Below are positions 50,564 through 59,191 of a stretch of DNA of 64,000 nt, piece after piece. A model generated the notes under the pieces. It saw only the letters and a list, made by a program, of their open reading frames with translations. It searched no databases and was not told the DNA's origin. Origin of the DNA: CAIWGV01 sp964515175 (GTDB lineage Bacteria > Pseudomonadota > Alphaproteobacteria > UBA7879 > UBA5542); NCBI GenBank assembly GCA_964515175.1, contig CAZEUR010000001.1, positions 1-64,000 of the forward strand, read 5' to 3'. Position 1 is the stretch's first letter. Each line of letters starts with the position of its first letter. The translations under genes were made by a program, and so were the position numbers.

Positions 50564-52633
50564 TTATGAAAGAAACTGTTCCCATTCGGATTCTGTAAGA
50601 ATTTCGATGCCAAGGTCTTTGGCTTTTTTCGCTTTGCTTCCGGGAGACTCTCCTGCTACAACATAATCCGTTTGGGAAGAGACTGCGTTGGTGACTTTTG
50701 CGCCAAGTTCTCGGGCTTTAGCTTGAGCTTCGTCTCGGGCCATATGCTGAAGAGTTCCTGTAAACACGATAGTTTTTCCTGCTAACGGATGAGAAGATCT
50801 TTTTTTTGCCTTCACAGGCAAGATGTCTAAATTGGGAATTAACTTCTCTATTTGATGAATATTATTGGGTTCTTCTGCGAAATTCTTGAGAGACGTTGCC
50901 ACTACCTCTCCAATGCCTTCTAATGTCACCAAAGTTTCATAAGATGTTTCTTTTTGCATTTCTTCCCACCAATGATCAAAGGTTTCGTAGTGTGCTCCGA
51001 GGATATGGGCAGTTACTTGACCTACGTGGCGGATGCCGAGCGCATAGATGAACCGGTCTAGAGGAATTTGACGTCGCCCACGAATGGCTTCAAAGAGGTT
51101 TTTTACAGATTGCTCTCCCCAGCCCTCTTGGGTTTTGAGAGGTGTTTGGCTATGGTTGTCTCGATGTTCTAAAGTAAAAATATCAGCTGGTGTTTCGATC
51201 AGCTTTTGTTCCCAGAAATAGTCAATGCGTTTGTGACCCAGCCCTTCAATATTAAAAGCATGTTTTGAGACAAAATGCCTTAATTTCTCAAGAATTTGGG
51301 CATGACACACAAGACCTCCGCTGCAGCGCCAGGCTACTTCTTCTGCTTCTTTCACCACATGACTGTTGCATACAGGACATTTTTTGGGGAAGTGAAAGGG
51401 GTCTGATCGTTTCTTTCCGTCGACACCTAAAGATTTTATGATTTGGGGAATCACATCTCCCGCCCGTTGGATCAGAACTTTATCCCCTATGCGGATATCT
51501 TTGCGGGCAATTTCTTCTTCATTATGGAGGGTGGCGCGGGAAACCACAACACCCCCCACATTTATGGGAGCAAGATCAGCCACCGGTGTCAGAACACCTG
51601 TGCGACCTACTTGAATGAGAATATTGTTTAGTGTGGTGATGGCTTGTTGGGCCGGAAATTTATGGGCGAGCGCCCAGCGAGGAGATCGAGCAATGAATCC
51701 CAGCGCTTCTTGATCCTTGAAAGAGTTAATCTTATAAACCACACCATCGATGTCATAGTCAAGAGATGACCGAATCTCGTTAATCTTTTCATAAAAAGAC
51801 AAAAGATCTTTTTCATTTAGGCATTTCTGGATAAGAGGGTTTACTTCAAATCCCCAAATTTTTAAGAGAGTCAGAAGAGCTTCTTGCGTGGAAGTTACTT
51901 CTTTCTCGCTCACTGCGGCCACTGCGGCGTAGGCAAAAAAATGAAGCGGCCGTGAGGCTGTGATAGAGGCATCTAGTTGCCGTACAGAGCCAGCAGCTGC
52001 ATTGCGAGGATTTGCGAAAAGAGGTAGACCTTCTTTTTCACGGGTCTCATTTAGTGTGAAGAAAGCTTTTTTAGGAAGATAAATTTCTCCACGCACCTCT
52101 ATTGTTTTTGGGAAGTGGGAGCCTGCTAACTGATGAGGAATGTTGCGGATGGTCTTCACGTTTTTTGTAATATCTTCGCCCACCTCTCCATTGCCTCGGG
52201 TTCCGGCACGGACCAGGACCCCATCTTCGTAGGTTAGGGCTGCGGATAGACCGTCGATCTTGGGCTCGGCTATGAATTCCAAGGACTCTTTGTAAAGTAG
52301 CTTCCTGCAACGGGTTAAGAAAGCCCCCACATCTTCTGCTGTAAAAGCATTATCTAGGGAGAGCATAGGTTTTAAATGAATTACTTTTTTGAAGGTGCCG
52401 AGAGGTGTGCTTCCCACACGCTCAGAAATGCTATCTTTTCTTTTTAGGTGAGGGAATCGTGCCTCAATCTGTTTGTTGCGGAGCACCAGGTCATCGTAAT
52501 CTTCATCAGTGATCTGGGGCGCATCTTTTTCGTGGTAGAGGCGATCATGATATGCGAGCTCTTGTGAGAGATGAGCAAGTTCTAAAATGGCTTCTTCCTC
52601 TGTTAATTTGTTAACGGGAATCTTGTTAAGCAT
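50564..52633 (-). CDS. ligA: NAD-dependent DNA ligase LigA
   Basis: LigA seals nicks in replication and repair. The 689-residue protein has the adenylated lysine K125 in EPKIDGLSAALTYEDG and the R-G-E-Y-like VRGEIYLPK. The OB fold carries GRTGVLTPVADL, the four-cysteine zinc finger is CPVCNSHVV..RCSGGLVCHAQ, and HhH repeats follow. A C-terminal BRCT domain (LAGKTIVFTGTLQHMARDEAQ) closes it. Its start overlaps recN by eight bases, joining it to the repair gene upstream. Confidence 0.98.
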   Translation of the reverse strand: MLNKIPVNKLTEEEAILELAHLSQELAYHDRLYHEKDAPQITDEDYDDLVLRNKQIEARFPHLKRKDSISERVGSTPLGTFKKVIHLKPMLSLDNAFTAEDVGAFLTRCRKLLYKESLEFIAEPKIDGLSAALTYEDGVLVRAGTRGNGEVGEDITKNVKTIRNIPHQLAGSHFPKTIEVRGEIYLPKKAFFTLNETREKEGLPLFANPRNAAAGSVRQLDASITASRPLHFFAYAAVAAVSEKEVTSTQEALLTLLKIWGFEVNPLIQKCLNEKDLLSFYEKINEIRSSLDYDIDGVVYKINSFKDQEALGFIARSPRWALAHKFPAQQAITTLNNILIQVGRTGVLTPVADLAPINVGGVVVSRATLHNEEEIARKDIRIGDKVLIQRAGDVIPQIIKSLGVDGKKRSDPFHFPKKCPVCNSHVVKEAEEVAWRCSGGLVCHAQILEKLRHFVSKHAFNIEGLGHKRIDYFWEQKLIETPADIFTLEHRDNHSQTPLKTQEGWGEQSVKNLFEAIRGRRQIPLDRFIYALGIRHVGQVTAHILGAHYETFDHWWEEMQKETSYETLVTLEGIGEVVATSLKNFAEEPNNIHQIEKLIPNLDILPVKAKKRSSHPLAGKTIVFTGTLQHMARDEAQAKARELGAKVTNAVSSQTDYVVAGESPGSKAKKAKDLGIEILTESEWEQFLS

Positions 52634-54296
52634 CCTGGGCTCCTTTTATGAGCTCAAAAGCGGCAGCCCGTGCTTCTGTGGTGATATGTTTGCCCGACAA
52701 CATGCGAGCAATTTCCTCGAGGCGGTTTTCAGGCAAGAAAAGGGGAATTACTTTTGTTTGAGTTATTCCCTCCACTTGAGTTTTTTCCACATGCCAATGA
52801 TGGTGGGCATGGGCCGCTAGCTGGGGAGAATGGGTAATGGCAAAGAGCTGAGTGTTTTGAGAAAGAGTTTTAAGCCTCTCTCCCATGGCGGATGCCACGG
52901 CACCTCCGAGGCCTGTATCTATTTCGTCAAAAATGAGGGTTGGAACCCGGTTTTGTTCCTTCAAGATAACTTTGAGGGCAAGCATGATTCGAGAGAGCTC
53001 ACCGCCGGAGGCCACACTTTTTAAGGGTCCTGGAACAATTCCTAAGTTGGTGGACACCCAAAACTCAAGGCGCTCTTTTCCTTGTGCGGTCCATTGAGAC
53101 TCTGGGAGATCTTGGAAATGAATCTCAAAGGTTGCGTGGGGAAGCTTAAGGGGGAGGAGCTGTTCTTGAACTTTTTTTGATAGGGTAAGAGCGCTTTCTT
53201 CTCGTTGTTCTCGTAAAGATTTAGCTGCTTCCTCATAGGAATTTTTATGGAGGACAACTTCTGTTTCAAGGAGAGCTATTTCTTCGCCACTTTTTTTTAA
53301 AAGACGTTTTTCTTGCTCAAAGTGTTCCAAAAGACTGGGGAGCTCCTCTGGTGTTTTTCCATGCTTGCGGGCCATGGATCGGAGAGAAGAGAGGCGGACT
53401 TCTAGGTCCTCTAGGCTATCAGGGGCTTGTTTCTCTAGGTCATACTCTAGTTGATTCAGTTCCCCCATCATTTCCTGAGAGGCATTGATGGCATTTTCAA
53501 GGGCGGTTTCTAGTTTTTGAAATGTCTCTCGATTTTGAGTTAATTTCATTAAAGGGCGGTAGGCGGCGCGAAGAGCTGAATCTACGGGCAGAGGTTCTGT
53601 TAATGCTTGTCGGATCGTTCGAAGGGTGCTGGTGAGTTTTTCAAAGTTCATGAGAAGTTGTCTTTTTTCCAACAGAGCTTCCTCTTCTTGGGGTTGTGGA
53701 CTGAGTTTCTCTAATTCCTCAATGGCAAAATCTAAAAATTCTTGGCGATCTTCCGAATCTTTTAAAGCCTTTTTAAGGATTTCTAATTTTTGGGTAGAGC
53801 CTTTCCAGGCCCGAAAAGCGTGTGCTGTGGTTGCCAAAGGTGCCTGAAGCTGGCCATAGGTATCAAGTGTTTCTTGATGGGTGGAGACTTCGAGTAGATG
53901 GTCAAACTGTCCATGAATCTCCACCAACTGGCTGGAAATGGTTTTTAGGAATCCAAGAGTCACAGGTTGATCATTCATAAAGGCTCGACTTTTGCCATCA
54001 GCTGTTAGAAGGCGTCGGATAATGAGGGTATCTTCTAGAGTCCATCCTTGGTCTTGAAGTGTGGAAATAAGGAGGGACTTTGGCTCTAAATGAAAGACAG
54101 CTGTAATGGAGGCCTCTTTGTCTGGAGAGCGAACAAATCCAGAGGGAGCGCGTTCCCCCAAAACGAGGCTTAAAGCTTGCAGAAGAATAGATTTCCCAGC
54201 GCCAGTCTCTCCTGTTAGAACAGAAAATCCAGACCCAAAATCCAAATGGAGGTGGTCGATGACCACCACATTATGGATGGTTAGACTGTGCAGCAT
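52626..54296 (-). CDS. recN: DNA repair protein RecN
   Basis: RecN is an SMC-like ATPase acting in double-strand break repair. The 556-residue protein has Walker A GETGAGKS at residues 29-36, a long coiled coil from about 150 to 360, and the C-terminal SVASGGELSRIMLALKVIL signature with Walker B TLIFDEIDTGLGGAVA. It overlaps bamD by 26 bases and ligA by eight; bamD-recN-ligA is a known gene order. Confidence 0.97.
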   Translation of the reverse strand: MLHSLTIHNVVVIDHLHLDFGSGFSVLTGETGAGKSILLQALSLVLGERAPSGFVRSPDKEASITAVFHLEPKSLLISTLQDQGWTLEDTLIIRRLLTADGKSRAFMNDQPVTLGFLKTISSQLVEIHGQFDHLLEVSTHQETLDTYGQLQAPLATTAHAFRAWKGSTQKLEILKKALKDSEDRQEFLDFAIEELEKLSPQPQEEEALLEKRQLLMNFEKLTSTLRTIRQALTEPLPVDSALRAAYRPLMKLTQNRETFQKLETALENAINASQEMMGELNQLEYDLEKQAPDSLEDLEVRLSSLRSMARKHGKTPEELPSLLEHFEQEKRLLKKSGEEIALLETEVVLHKNSYEEAAKSLREQREESALTLSKKVQEQLLPLKLPHATFEIHFQDLPESQWTAQGKERLEFWVSTNLGIVPGPLKSVASGGELSRIMLALKVILKEQNRVPTLIFDEIDTGLGGAVASAMGERLKTLSQNTQLFAITHSPQLAAHAHHHWHVEKTQVEGITQTKVIPLFLPENRLEEIARMLSGKHITTEARAAAFELIKGAQDA

Positions 54297-55110
54297 TTGC
54301 TGGCTGCTCCCATGCTTTTCTTATTTTGATTTCGGATTTGTTCTTTGGAAGTAAATTCTTAGAGGCCAAAAGATCATACCCGAGTTTATACCAACTGCTT
54401 CCTGGGAAGTTATGCCCGAGGACCACAGCTGCAGCTTGCGCCTCTTTTTCAATTCCTAGTTGCAAATAAGTTTCAATAAGTCGGTAGAGGGCTTCCGGCA
54501 CATGGGAAGTGGTTTCATATTTTGTGATGACCTGCCTGAAACGGTTCACCGCAGCAATGGGTAAATACTGTATTTGATAAAAACGTCCAATATCCATAAA
54601 TCCTCCTGCTAAGAACTCTGAAGTGAGATCCAACTTCAGTTTAGCATCCTTGGCATAGGGGCTTAAAGGAAATCTTTTTACCAATTCTTGGAATGTGTTA
54701 AAGGCATGCTCTGTCATCTTTTGGTCTCTTTCAACGCTAGAGATCTGGTTATAAAAACAGAGGCCTTTCAAATAATAGGCATAGGGAACATCTTTGTTGC
54801 CAGGATGTAGTTGGACGAAAGCATCGGCACTGACGATGGCATCTTCATATTTTTGGGCCCGATAATAAGCGTAAGCAGACATGAGTTGGGCACGGGTCGC
54901 ATAAGCGGAGTAGGGGTGTTGACGAATGACTTCTTCGAAATCTTTCGCAGCTTGTTTAAAATTACTGTTTTTAATATTTTCTGTGGCTTTTTGATAAAGC
55001 TCTTGGACGGGCTTTTCTTCGTACTTTTCGTCTTTATCTGTCTTACATCCAGAAAGAAGACCTCCGAGTGCGACTACCAACAACATTTTTGCAAGAAAAT
55101 CTTTATTCAT
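54271..55110 (-). CDS. bamD: Outer membrane assembly lipoprotein BamD
   Basis: BamD is the essential TPR lipoprotein of the BAM complex. The 279-residue protein has a lipobox (VALGGLLSGC) ending at cysteine 22, then TPR units: YQKATENIKNSNFKQAAKDFE, RAQKYEDAIVSADAFVQLHP and AFNTFQELVKRFPLSPYAKDA. The AGGFMDIGRFYQIQYLPIAAVNRF block is characteristic of BamD. Its end overlaps recN by 26 bases. Confidence 0.95.
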   Translation of the reverse strand: MNKDFLAKMLLVVALGGLLSGCKTDKDEKYEEKPVQELYQKATENIKNSNFKQAAKDFEEVIRQHPYSAYATRAQLMSAYAYYRAQKYEDAIVSADAFVQLHPGNKDVPYAYYLKGLCFYNQISSVERDQKMTEHAFNTFQELVKRFPLSPYAKDAKLKLDLTSEFLAGGFMDIGRFYQIQYLPIAAVNRFRQVITKYETTSHVPEALYRLIETYLQLGIEKEAQAAAVVLGHNFPGSSWYKLGYDLLASKNLLPKNKSEIKIRKAWEQPANAAQSNHP

Positions 55111-55182
55111 CTTATCCTAAGCTCACCAACTGATCGTCCTTGCCTATATATAACAAAGAATAAGCCTATTGTCTTGCCTTCC

Positions 55183-55725
55183 TTAACGGTTTTTTGTTTT
55201 TATAAGCGTGCTGACGAGAATCGCGAGAGCCATGCTGAAAGGGATCTTTAAGAGGAAAGGATAAAGACCAAATTTTAAAGCATTGTCGAGCCCAATGAAA
55301 GTACTAAGCCACGTAACACCACAGAGGAATAAAACAGTAAACCCAGCGCCACAGGCTAAGATTTTTCGGGCAAGAGTTGGCGCCCCTTGAGACAGAAAGC
55401 TGATGGTCCAGGCCATGGGGAGAAAGGCAAAAACATATCCGGCCGTTGTGCCCGCCAAACAGGACATTCCACCAGAGAAGCCCGCTAGGAACGGAAGGCC
55501 AAAAGCTACTTCTAAAACAAAGGCCACCATGATACCCACTGCAACGGAGGGGCTACAGAGAAGTGCAAGGCAGGCAATTGTGTCTGACTGTAGGGTCATG
55601 GGAACAGGGTAAAAAGGAATGGAGATCTGGGAGGCAATGGCAAGCAACAAACTTCCGCTTAGAACTTTGGCCATGTAAGCTGTAGGTGTTGATGTGTCCA
55701 GAAACGTTCTTACTTTCGAATACAT
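55183..55725 (-). CDS. bioY: Biotin transporter BioY
   Basis: BioY is the membrane S-component that takes up biotin. The ATG at 55725 has AAGGAG six bases upstream, better than the TTG at 55740, and gives 180 residues with about six helices. The family block SQISIPFYPVPMTLQSDTIAC is present, as are GLPFLAGFSGGMSCLAGTTAGYVFAF and the C-terminal LPFLLKIPFSMALA-like region. No EcfA/T genes are adjacent, so it may work alone or with unlinked components. It suggests reliance on external biotin. Confidence 0.95.
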   Translation of the reverse strand: MYSKVRTFLDTSTPTAYMAKVLSGSLLLAIASQISIPFYPVPMTLQSDTIACLALLCSPSVAVGIMVAFVLEVAFGLPFLAGFSGGMSCLAGTTAGYVFAFLPMAWTISFLSQGAPTLARKILACGAGFTVLFLCGVTWLSTFIGLDNALKFGLYPFLLKIPFSMALAILVSTLIKTKNR

Positions 55726-55749
55726 GCAGATCTCCTTCAAAATTTAAAG

Positions 55750-55823
55750 TGGCTGGGGGACAAGGATTCGAACCTTGGCTGCTCGAGTCAGAGTCGAGGG
55801 TTCTACCACTAAACTATCCCCCA
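55750..55823 (-). tRNA. tRNA-Gln (anticodon CTG)
   Basis: The minus strand folds as a 74-base cloverleaf with encoded CCA. The acceptor TGGGGGA pairs with TCCCCCA, and the discriminator is G. The anticodon stem CTCGA/TCGAG surrounds the loop CTCTGAC, placing CTG at 34-36 (reads CAG). The T-arm is CAAGG-TTCGAAT-CCTTG. It is downstream of its own promoter at 55835-55863. Confidence 0.93.
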
Positions 55824-55834
55824 ATGTCTCACCA

Positions 55835-55863
55835 GATATAGTCAAAACACGGTGCGATGTCAA
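55835..55863 (-). promoter_or_regulatory. Promoter of tRNA-Gln
   Basis: On the minus strand, TTGACA (55863-55858), a 17-base spacer and TATATC (55840-55835) end 12 bases before the tRNA. The -35 box lies just six bases from the end of the palindromic element at 55869. Confidence 0.8.
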
Positions 55864-55868
55864 TGGGG

Positions 55869-55992
55869 CCATTCCCAGAAAACGCCTATTACGTCGCGAA
55901 ACCGCGGGTTCTCAGCTTCCTTATGTACGTCTATGTACACGTCGTCAGCCTCGACCCTTGTTTCGCTCGTACTAGACCTTTTCTGGGAATGG
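55869..55992. repeat. Palindrome-bounded MITE-like element
   Basis: The 124-base unit is bounded by a perfect 14-base inverted repeat: CCATTCCCAGAAAA at 55869-55882 and TTTTCTGGGAATGG at 55979-55992. Its interior has shorter symmetric parts such as GTAC-GTCTAT-GTAC. A diverged copy lies at 322-430. It contains no transposase frame and no obvious target duplication. It sits between the tRNA-Gln promoter and a damaged nuclease gene. Confidence 0.75.
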
Positions 55993-56101
55993 GCTAAGCT
56001 TGTTGGAGGAATTAGTGCACAAGCTCTGCACCAATTTCTGGGGCCTTACAAAACACATATTACCTCTGATATAGTTCTTTCAATTTGGGAGGGCTATTAT
56101 C

Positions 56102-57112
56102 ATGATTATCGATACATCTTATAAAACTTGCATTGAAACTTTAAAGAAAGAGATTGTGAATGCTAGGATCAAGGCAAACTTGGCGGTTAATAAGGAACTG
56201 ATTTTACTTTATTGGAAGATTGGCCGGCATATTGTCGATATGCAGGAAAAGGAAGGGTGAGGCGCGAAGGTTATTGAGCAAGTGTCACAAGATTTGAGGA
56301 AAGAGTTTCCGGAGATGAGGGGGTTATCTGCCAGCAATCTTAAAAGAATGCGGTTATTCTTTGAAACCCACCCTTTTCTTGAAATTGGTGCACAGCTTGT
56401 GCACCAATTGCCGTGGGGTCATATAGTTGTTCTATTGCACAAAATAAAAGAACCTATACAAAGAAGTTGGTACATCCAGAAAACTATTGAAAATGGGTGG
56501 TCAAGGAATGTTTTGGTGCATCAGATTGAGACGGATCTTTATGGGAGACAAGGGAAGGCGATCACGAACTTTAAGGATACATTGCCGGCACCAGAGTCAG
56601 ATCTGGCCCATGAAATTGTGAAAAGTCCGTATAATTTTGAGTTCCTTAATATTACAGAAAAGGTCCATGAAAAGAATCTTGAGAAAGCTCTCATCGAAAA
56701 TATCCGAGACTTTCTTTTGGAGCTGGGAAAAGGATTCTCTTTTGTGGGCAGCCAATACCACATTGAACTTGAGGGAGAGGATTATTATCTGGATCTTCTA
56801 TTCTATCACCTGAAGCTGAGAGCTTACGTGGTTTTGGAGTTAAAGACGGGCAAGTTTTTGCCAGAGCATGTGGGCAAAATGAATTTTTACCTGAATCTGG
56901 TAGATCACACTTTGCGCCACAAGGATGATAATCCGACAATGGGGATTATTCTGTGTCGAGATAAGAAAAATATAACGGTTAAGTTCTCATTAGATGGGCT
57001 TAAAAATCCTCTGGGTGTGTCGGAATATCAGTTGGGGCAGGAGTTGGAGGAGAAGCTTAAGGGGGCTCTTCTAGGTGAAATGGGGTTGAAAGAAGAGGAA
57101 CGGAGCGTATAA
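56102..57112 (+). pseudogene. DUF1016 (YhcG-type) PDDEXK nuclease gene with in-frame UGA
   Basis: The frame from ATG 56102 (GGGAGG upstream) encodes an N-terminal DUF1016 domain up to DMQEKEG, then TGA at 56258-56260. It continues in the same frame as GAKVIEQVSQDLRKEF to 57112. Family members have tryptophan at the interrupted position (EGWGAKVI), so a TGG to TGA change is the simplest cause. The downstream half is intact: VHQLPWGHIVVLLHKIKE, then the nuclease core YYLDLLFYH and VLELKTGKF (D..ExK). UGA is a normal stop elsewhere here. It is either a young pseudogene or a gene read through at UGA. Confidence 0.85.
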
Positions 57113-57121
57113 TGAACCATT

Positions 57122-57472
57122 ATGAAGAAGGTTATTATAATAAGCGCTTTGCTTTTAGGCCCCCACGGGTATTCTGAAGTTCAAAGTCTGGGAGACACAG
57201 AGACATTTCTTTCGCCAGAGGCTCTGGAAAATGCAGACAAGGATTTTCAAGAAGAGCTTTTAAAAAAGGATGAGTTGAGGCTGCCAGAAAAGAAAGCTTC
57301 CCTTACAGAAAATTCTTTAGAGCGATATGAAAAGCCTAATCCTAAACCCAACCCTTTGATGCCTTTGGTGAATAGGTATGATCCAGAGTATTTGGCCACT
57401 ATAGATAGCGCTGGACGGACTCCTGCGGAGAACAAATACGCTTATAGTCCATCTTTACAGAAAAAGAGATAA
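57122..57472 (+). CDS. Small secreted protein, unknown function
   Basis: The 116-residue protein opens with a short signal peptide (MKKVIIISALLLGPHGYSEV). The rest is polar, rich in Glu, Lys and Pro (YEKPNPKPNPLMPLVNRYDP), and ends AYSPSLQKKR. No domain is recognised. It follows the damaged nuclease gene by nine bases and converges on the murU gene. Confidence 0.65.
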   Translation: MKKVIIISALLLGPHGYSEVQSLGDTETFLSPEALENADKDFQEELLKKDELRLPEKKASLTENSLERYEKPNPKPNPLMPLVNRYDPEYLATIDSAGRTPAENKYAYSPSLQKKR

Positions 57473-57477
57473 GCTTG

Positions 57478-58197
57478 TTACGCAGTCGCTTGATGCTCTG
57501 CAAACCAGGCGCGGGTTTCAACAAGGGCTTCGGGGGTTCCCACGTGGAACCAGAGGCCTTTATGCTCAACGCCATAGAGTGTTCCTTTTTCCTGTGCCTT
57601 ATTATAGAGCTTATTCAGAGAAAAGGGTTCGATCTCCTCCCCCTCAAATAAGCGAGGGTGTAAAATCTGTACACCTACGTGAACGTAAGGGGCCTTTTTA
57701 TCTGGAAGAGAACGTTCCAGATGGCCTTTAGAATCCATCTTAAAATCCCCATTTCCACTATATCCCTGAACGTTTTTAACTGGCACCATGAGAAGGAGGG
57801 CATCCATTTTATCATTCCAAGTTTTTTTAAGAATCTCTAGGACTTGTGCGTTTTTCGTATCTGCCCAAAGGATATCCCCATTCATGACAAAAAAAGGATT
57901 TTTCCCTAATTCAGGAAGCGCGTTGAGGACGCCTCCTCCTGTTTCGAGACGCTCGATTTCTTCAGAAAAAACGATTTTAGGTTTGGGCCTATTCTCCAGA
58001 TGAGACATAATCATATCTCCATGGTAACAGACATTGACCACAACCTTTTTTACTTGAGTTTTTTCCAGCTCATCGATGATGCGATCGATCATGGACCGAC
58101 CACCCACCACAATCAAGGGTTTGGGACAAGCATCCGTTAAAGGGCGAAGTCTTTCTCCCTTTCCTGCAGCTAAAACCATTCCTGTTTCAATTTTCAT
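57478..58197 (-). CDS. murU: Sugar-1-phosphate nucleotidyltransferase (MurU-like)
   Basis: The frame reaches 58236, but the ATG at 58197 follows GGGAGG and starts MKIETGMVLAAGKGERLRPL, giving 239 residues. The nucleotidyltransferase signature GKGERLRPLTDACPKPL is followed by FFVMNGDILWADT (metal-binding D). Next to an AmgK-like kinase, it fits MurU, which makes UDP-MurNAc from MurNAc-1-phosphate in the cell-wall recycling bypass of GlmU/MurA. It overlaps amgK by 11 bases. Confidence 0.88.
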   Translation of the reverse strand: MKIETGMVLAAGKGERLRPLTDACPKPLIVVGGRSMIDRIIDELEKTQVKKVVVNVCYHGDMIMSHLENRPKPKIVFSEEIERLETGGGVLNALPELGKNPFFVMNGDILWADTKNAQVLEILKKTWNDKMDALLLMVPVKNVQGYSGNGDFKMDSKGHLERSLPDKKAPYVHVGVQILHPRLFEGEEIEPFSLNKLYNKAQEKGTLYGVEHKGLWFHVGTPEALVETRAWFAEHQATA

Positions 58198-59191
58198 GAG
58201 GAACCTCCCTCTTCCCTTGCGGGACATAATAGTCAAACCATTCTTTTACACTTTTTAAGTGGGGATGGGCCAAATCACTCTCGAGCCACTTCCATAATCT
58301 GGGGATGCAGGAAAGATACTTACGCTTACCGTCTCTAAAGGCAAGACGGCTAAATATCCCGATAATTTTTGTGCTTCTTTGAGCCCCCACTGTGTAATAT
58401 TCTTTAAAGAAGTCATCATGACCAAGTTTTGGAAATGCGTCAAGATATCTTGCGATCATTTTATTTTGAATCCCTTTCGGGACGTCGTGGCGTGCATCTT
58501 CTAAAAGAGATACGAGATCATAGGTGGGGGATCCTATCAAAGCATCTTGAAAATCCAAAAGCCCACAGCGTTGAATTCCTTTGCGGTTTTTGAGCCAGAC
58601 GAGGTTATCAATGTGGTAATCTCGAAGCACTAAAGTTTTTGGGGAATTCAAAACAACGCTCAGAGCATCCTTCCAGCAGTGATCCCAGTCTTTGAGACCA
58701 GCCTCAGAAAGATCATGTTTAAAGATTTTAGGATAATACCACTCTACAAATAGGTTTGCTTCTCGCATATATTCTCCCAACGTATAGGGCTGAACATCTG
58801 TGTGGAGAGAGGCATCAAATTTTTTGTGAAGAGCAATGAGGACATCGACGGCCACCTCATAAAGGAGGTCATATTTTGTTTTATCTTCAAGAATGCGGGT
58901 GTAGGTACAATCTCCAAAGTCTTCTATAAGAGCAAGCCCTTGATCCACATCCGTTACCAAGATTTCAGGCACAGAAAACCCCATGTTCCATAGAAGTTTA
59001 TCGATCCCAATAAAATTTTCCATGCTTTCCATGGGAGGGGGAGCATCCATTAGCAGAACATGGTCGTCCGAAGATCTTACACGATAGTAGCGTCTATGGG
59101 ATGCATCGCCTGCAAGGAAGGAAATTTCTTTTTCTTTCCATCCATGTTTTTCTAAAAACTCGGTGTATCTTGAATTAGAAGAGACTGTCAA
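58187..59191 (-). CDS. amgK: N-acetylmuramate/GlcNAc anomeric kinase (AmgK-like)
   Basis: The phosphotransferase domain carries FLAGDASHRRYYRV, LIEDFGDCTYTRIL, the catalytic VLRDYHIDNLVWL and the metal-binding LLDFQDALIGSPTYDLVSLLED. AmgK phosphorylates MurNAc at C1 for MurU. Two TTG starts are possible; I choose 59191 because GGGAG lies seven bases upstream, giving about 334 residues and a 17-base overlap with tsaE. The tsaE-amgK-murU order is common in alphaproteobacteria and pseudomonads. Confidence 0.88.
   Translation of the reverse strand: MTVSSNSRYTEFLEKHGWKEKEISFLAGDASHRRYYRVRSSDDHVLLMDAPPPMESMENFIGIDKLLWNMGFSVPEILVTDVDQGLALIEDFGDCTYTRILEDKTKYDLLYEVAVDVLIALHKKFDASLHTDVQPYTLGEYMREANLFVEWYYPKIFKHDLSEAGLKDWDHCWKDALSVVLNSPKTLVLRDYHIDNLVWLKNRKGIQRCGLLDFQDALIGSPTYDLVSLLEDARHDVPKGIQNKMIARYLDAFPKLGHDDFFKEYYTVGAQRSTKIIGIFSRLAFRDGKRKYLSCIPRLWKWLESDLAHPHLKSVKEWFDYYVPQGKREVPHEN

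Noticed and set aside
56102..57112. UGA read as tryptophan genome-wide (altered genetic code)
   Set aside because: UGA ends xthA and waaA in ATGA overlaps with the next gene, and tryptophan is encoded by TGG throughout, so UGA is a stop here.
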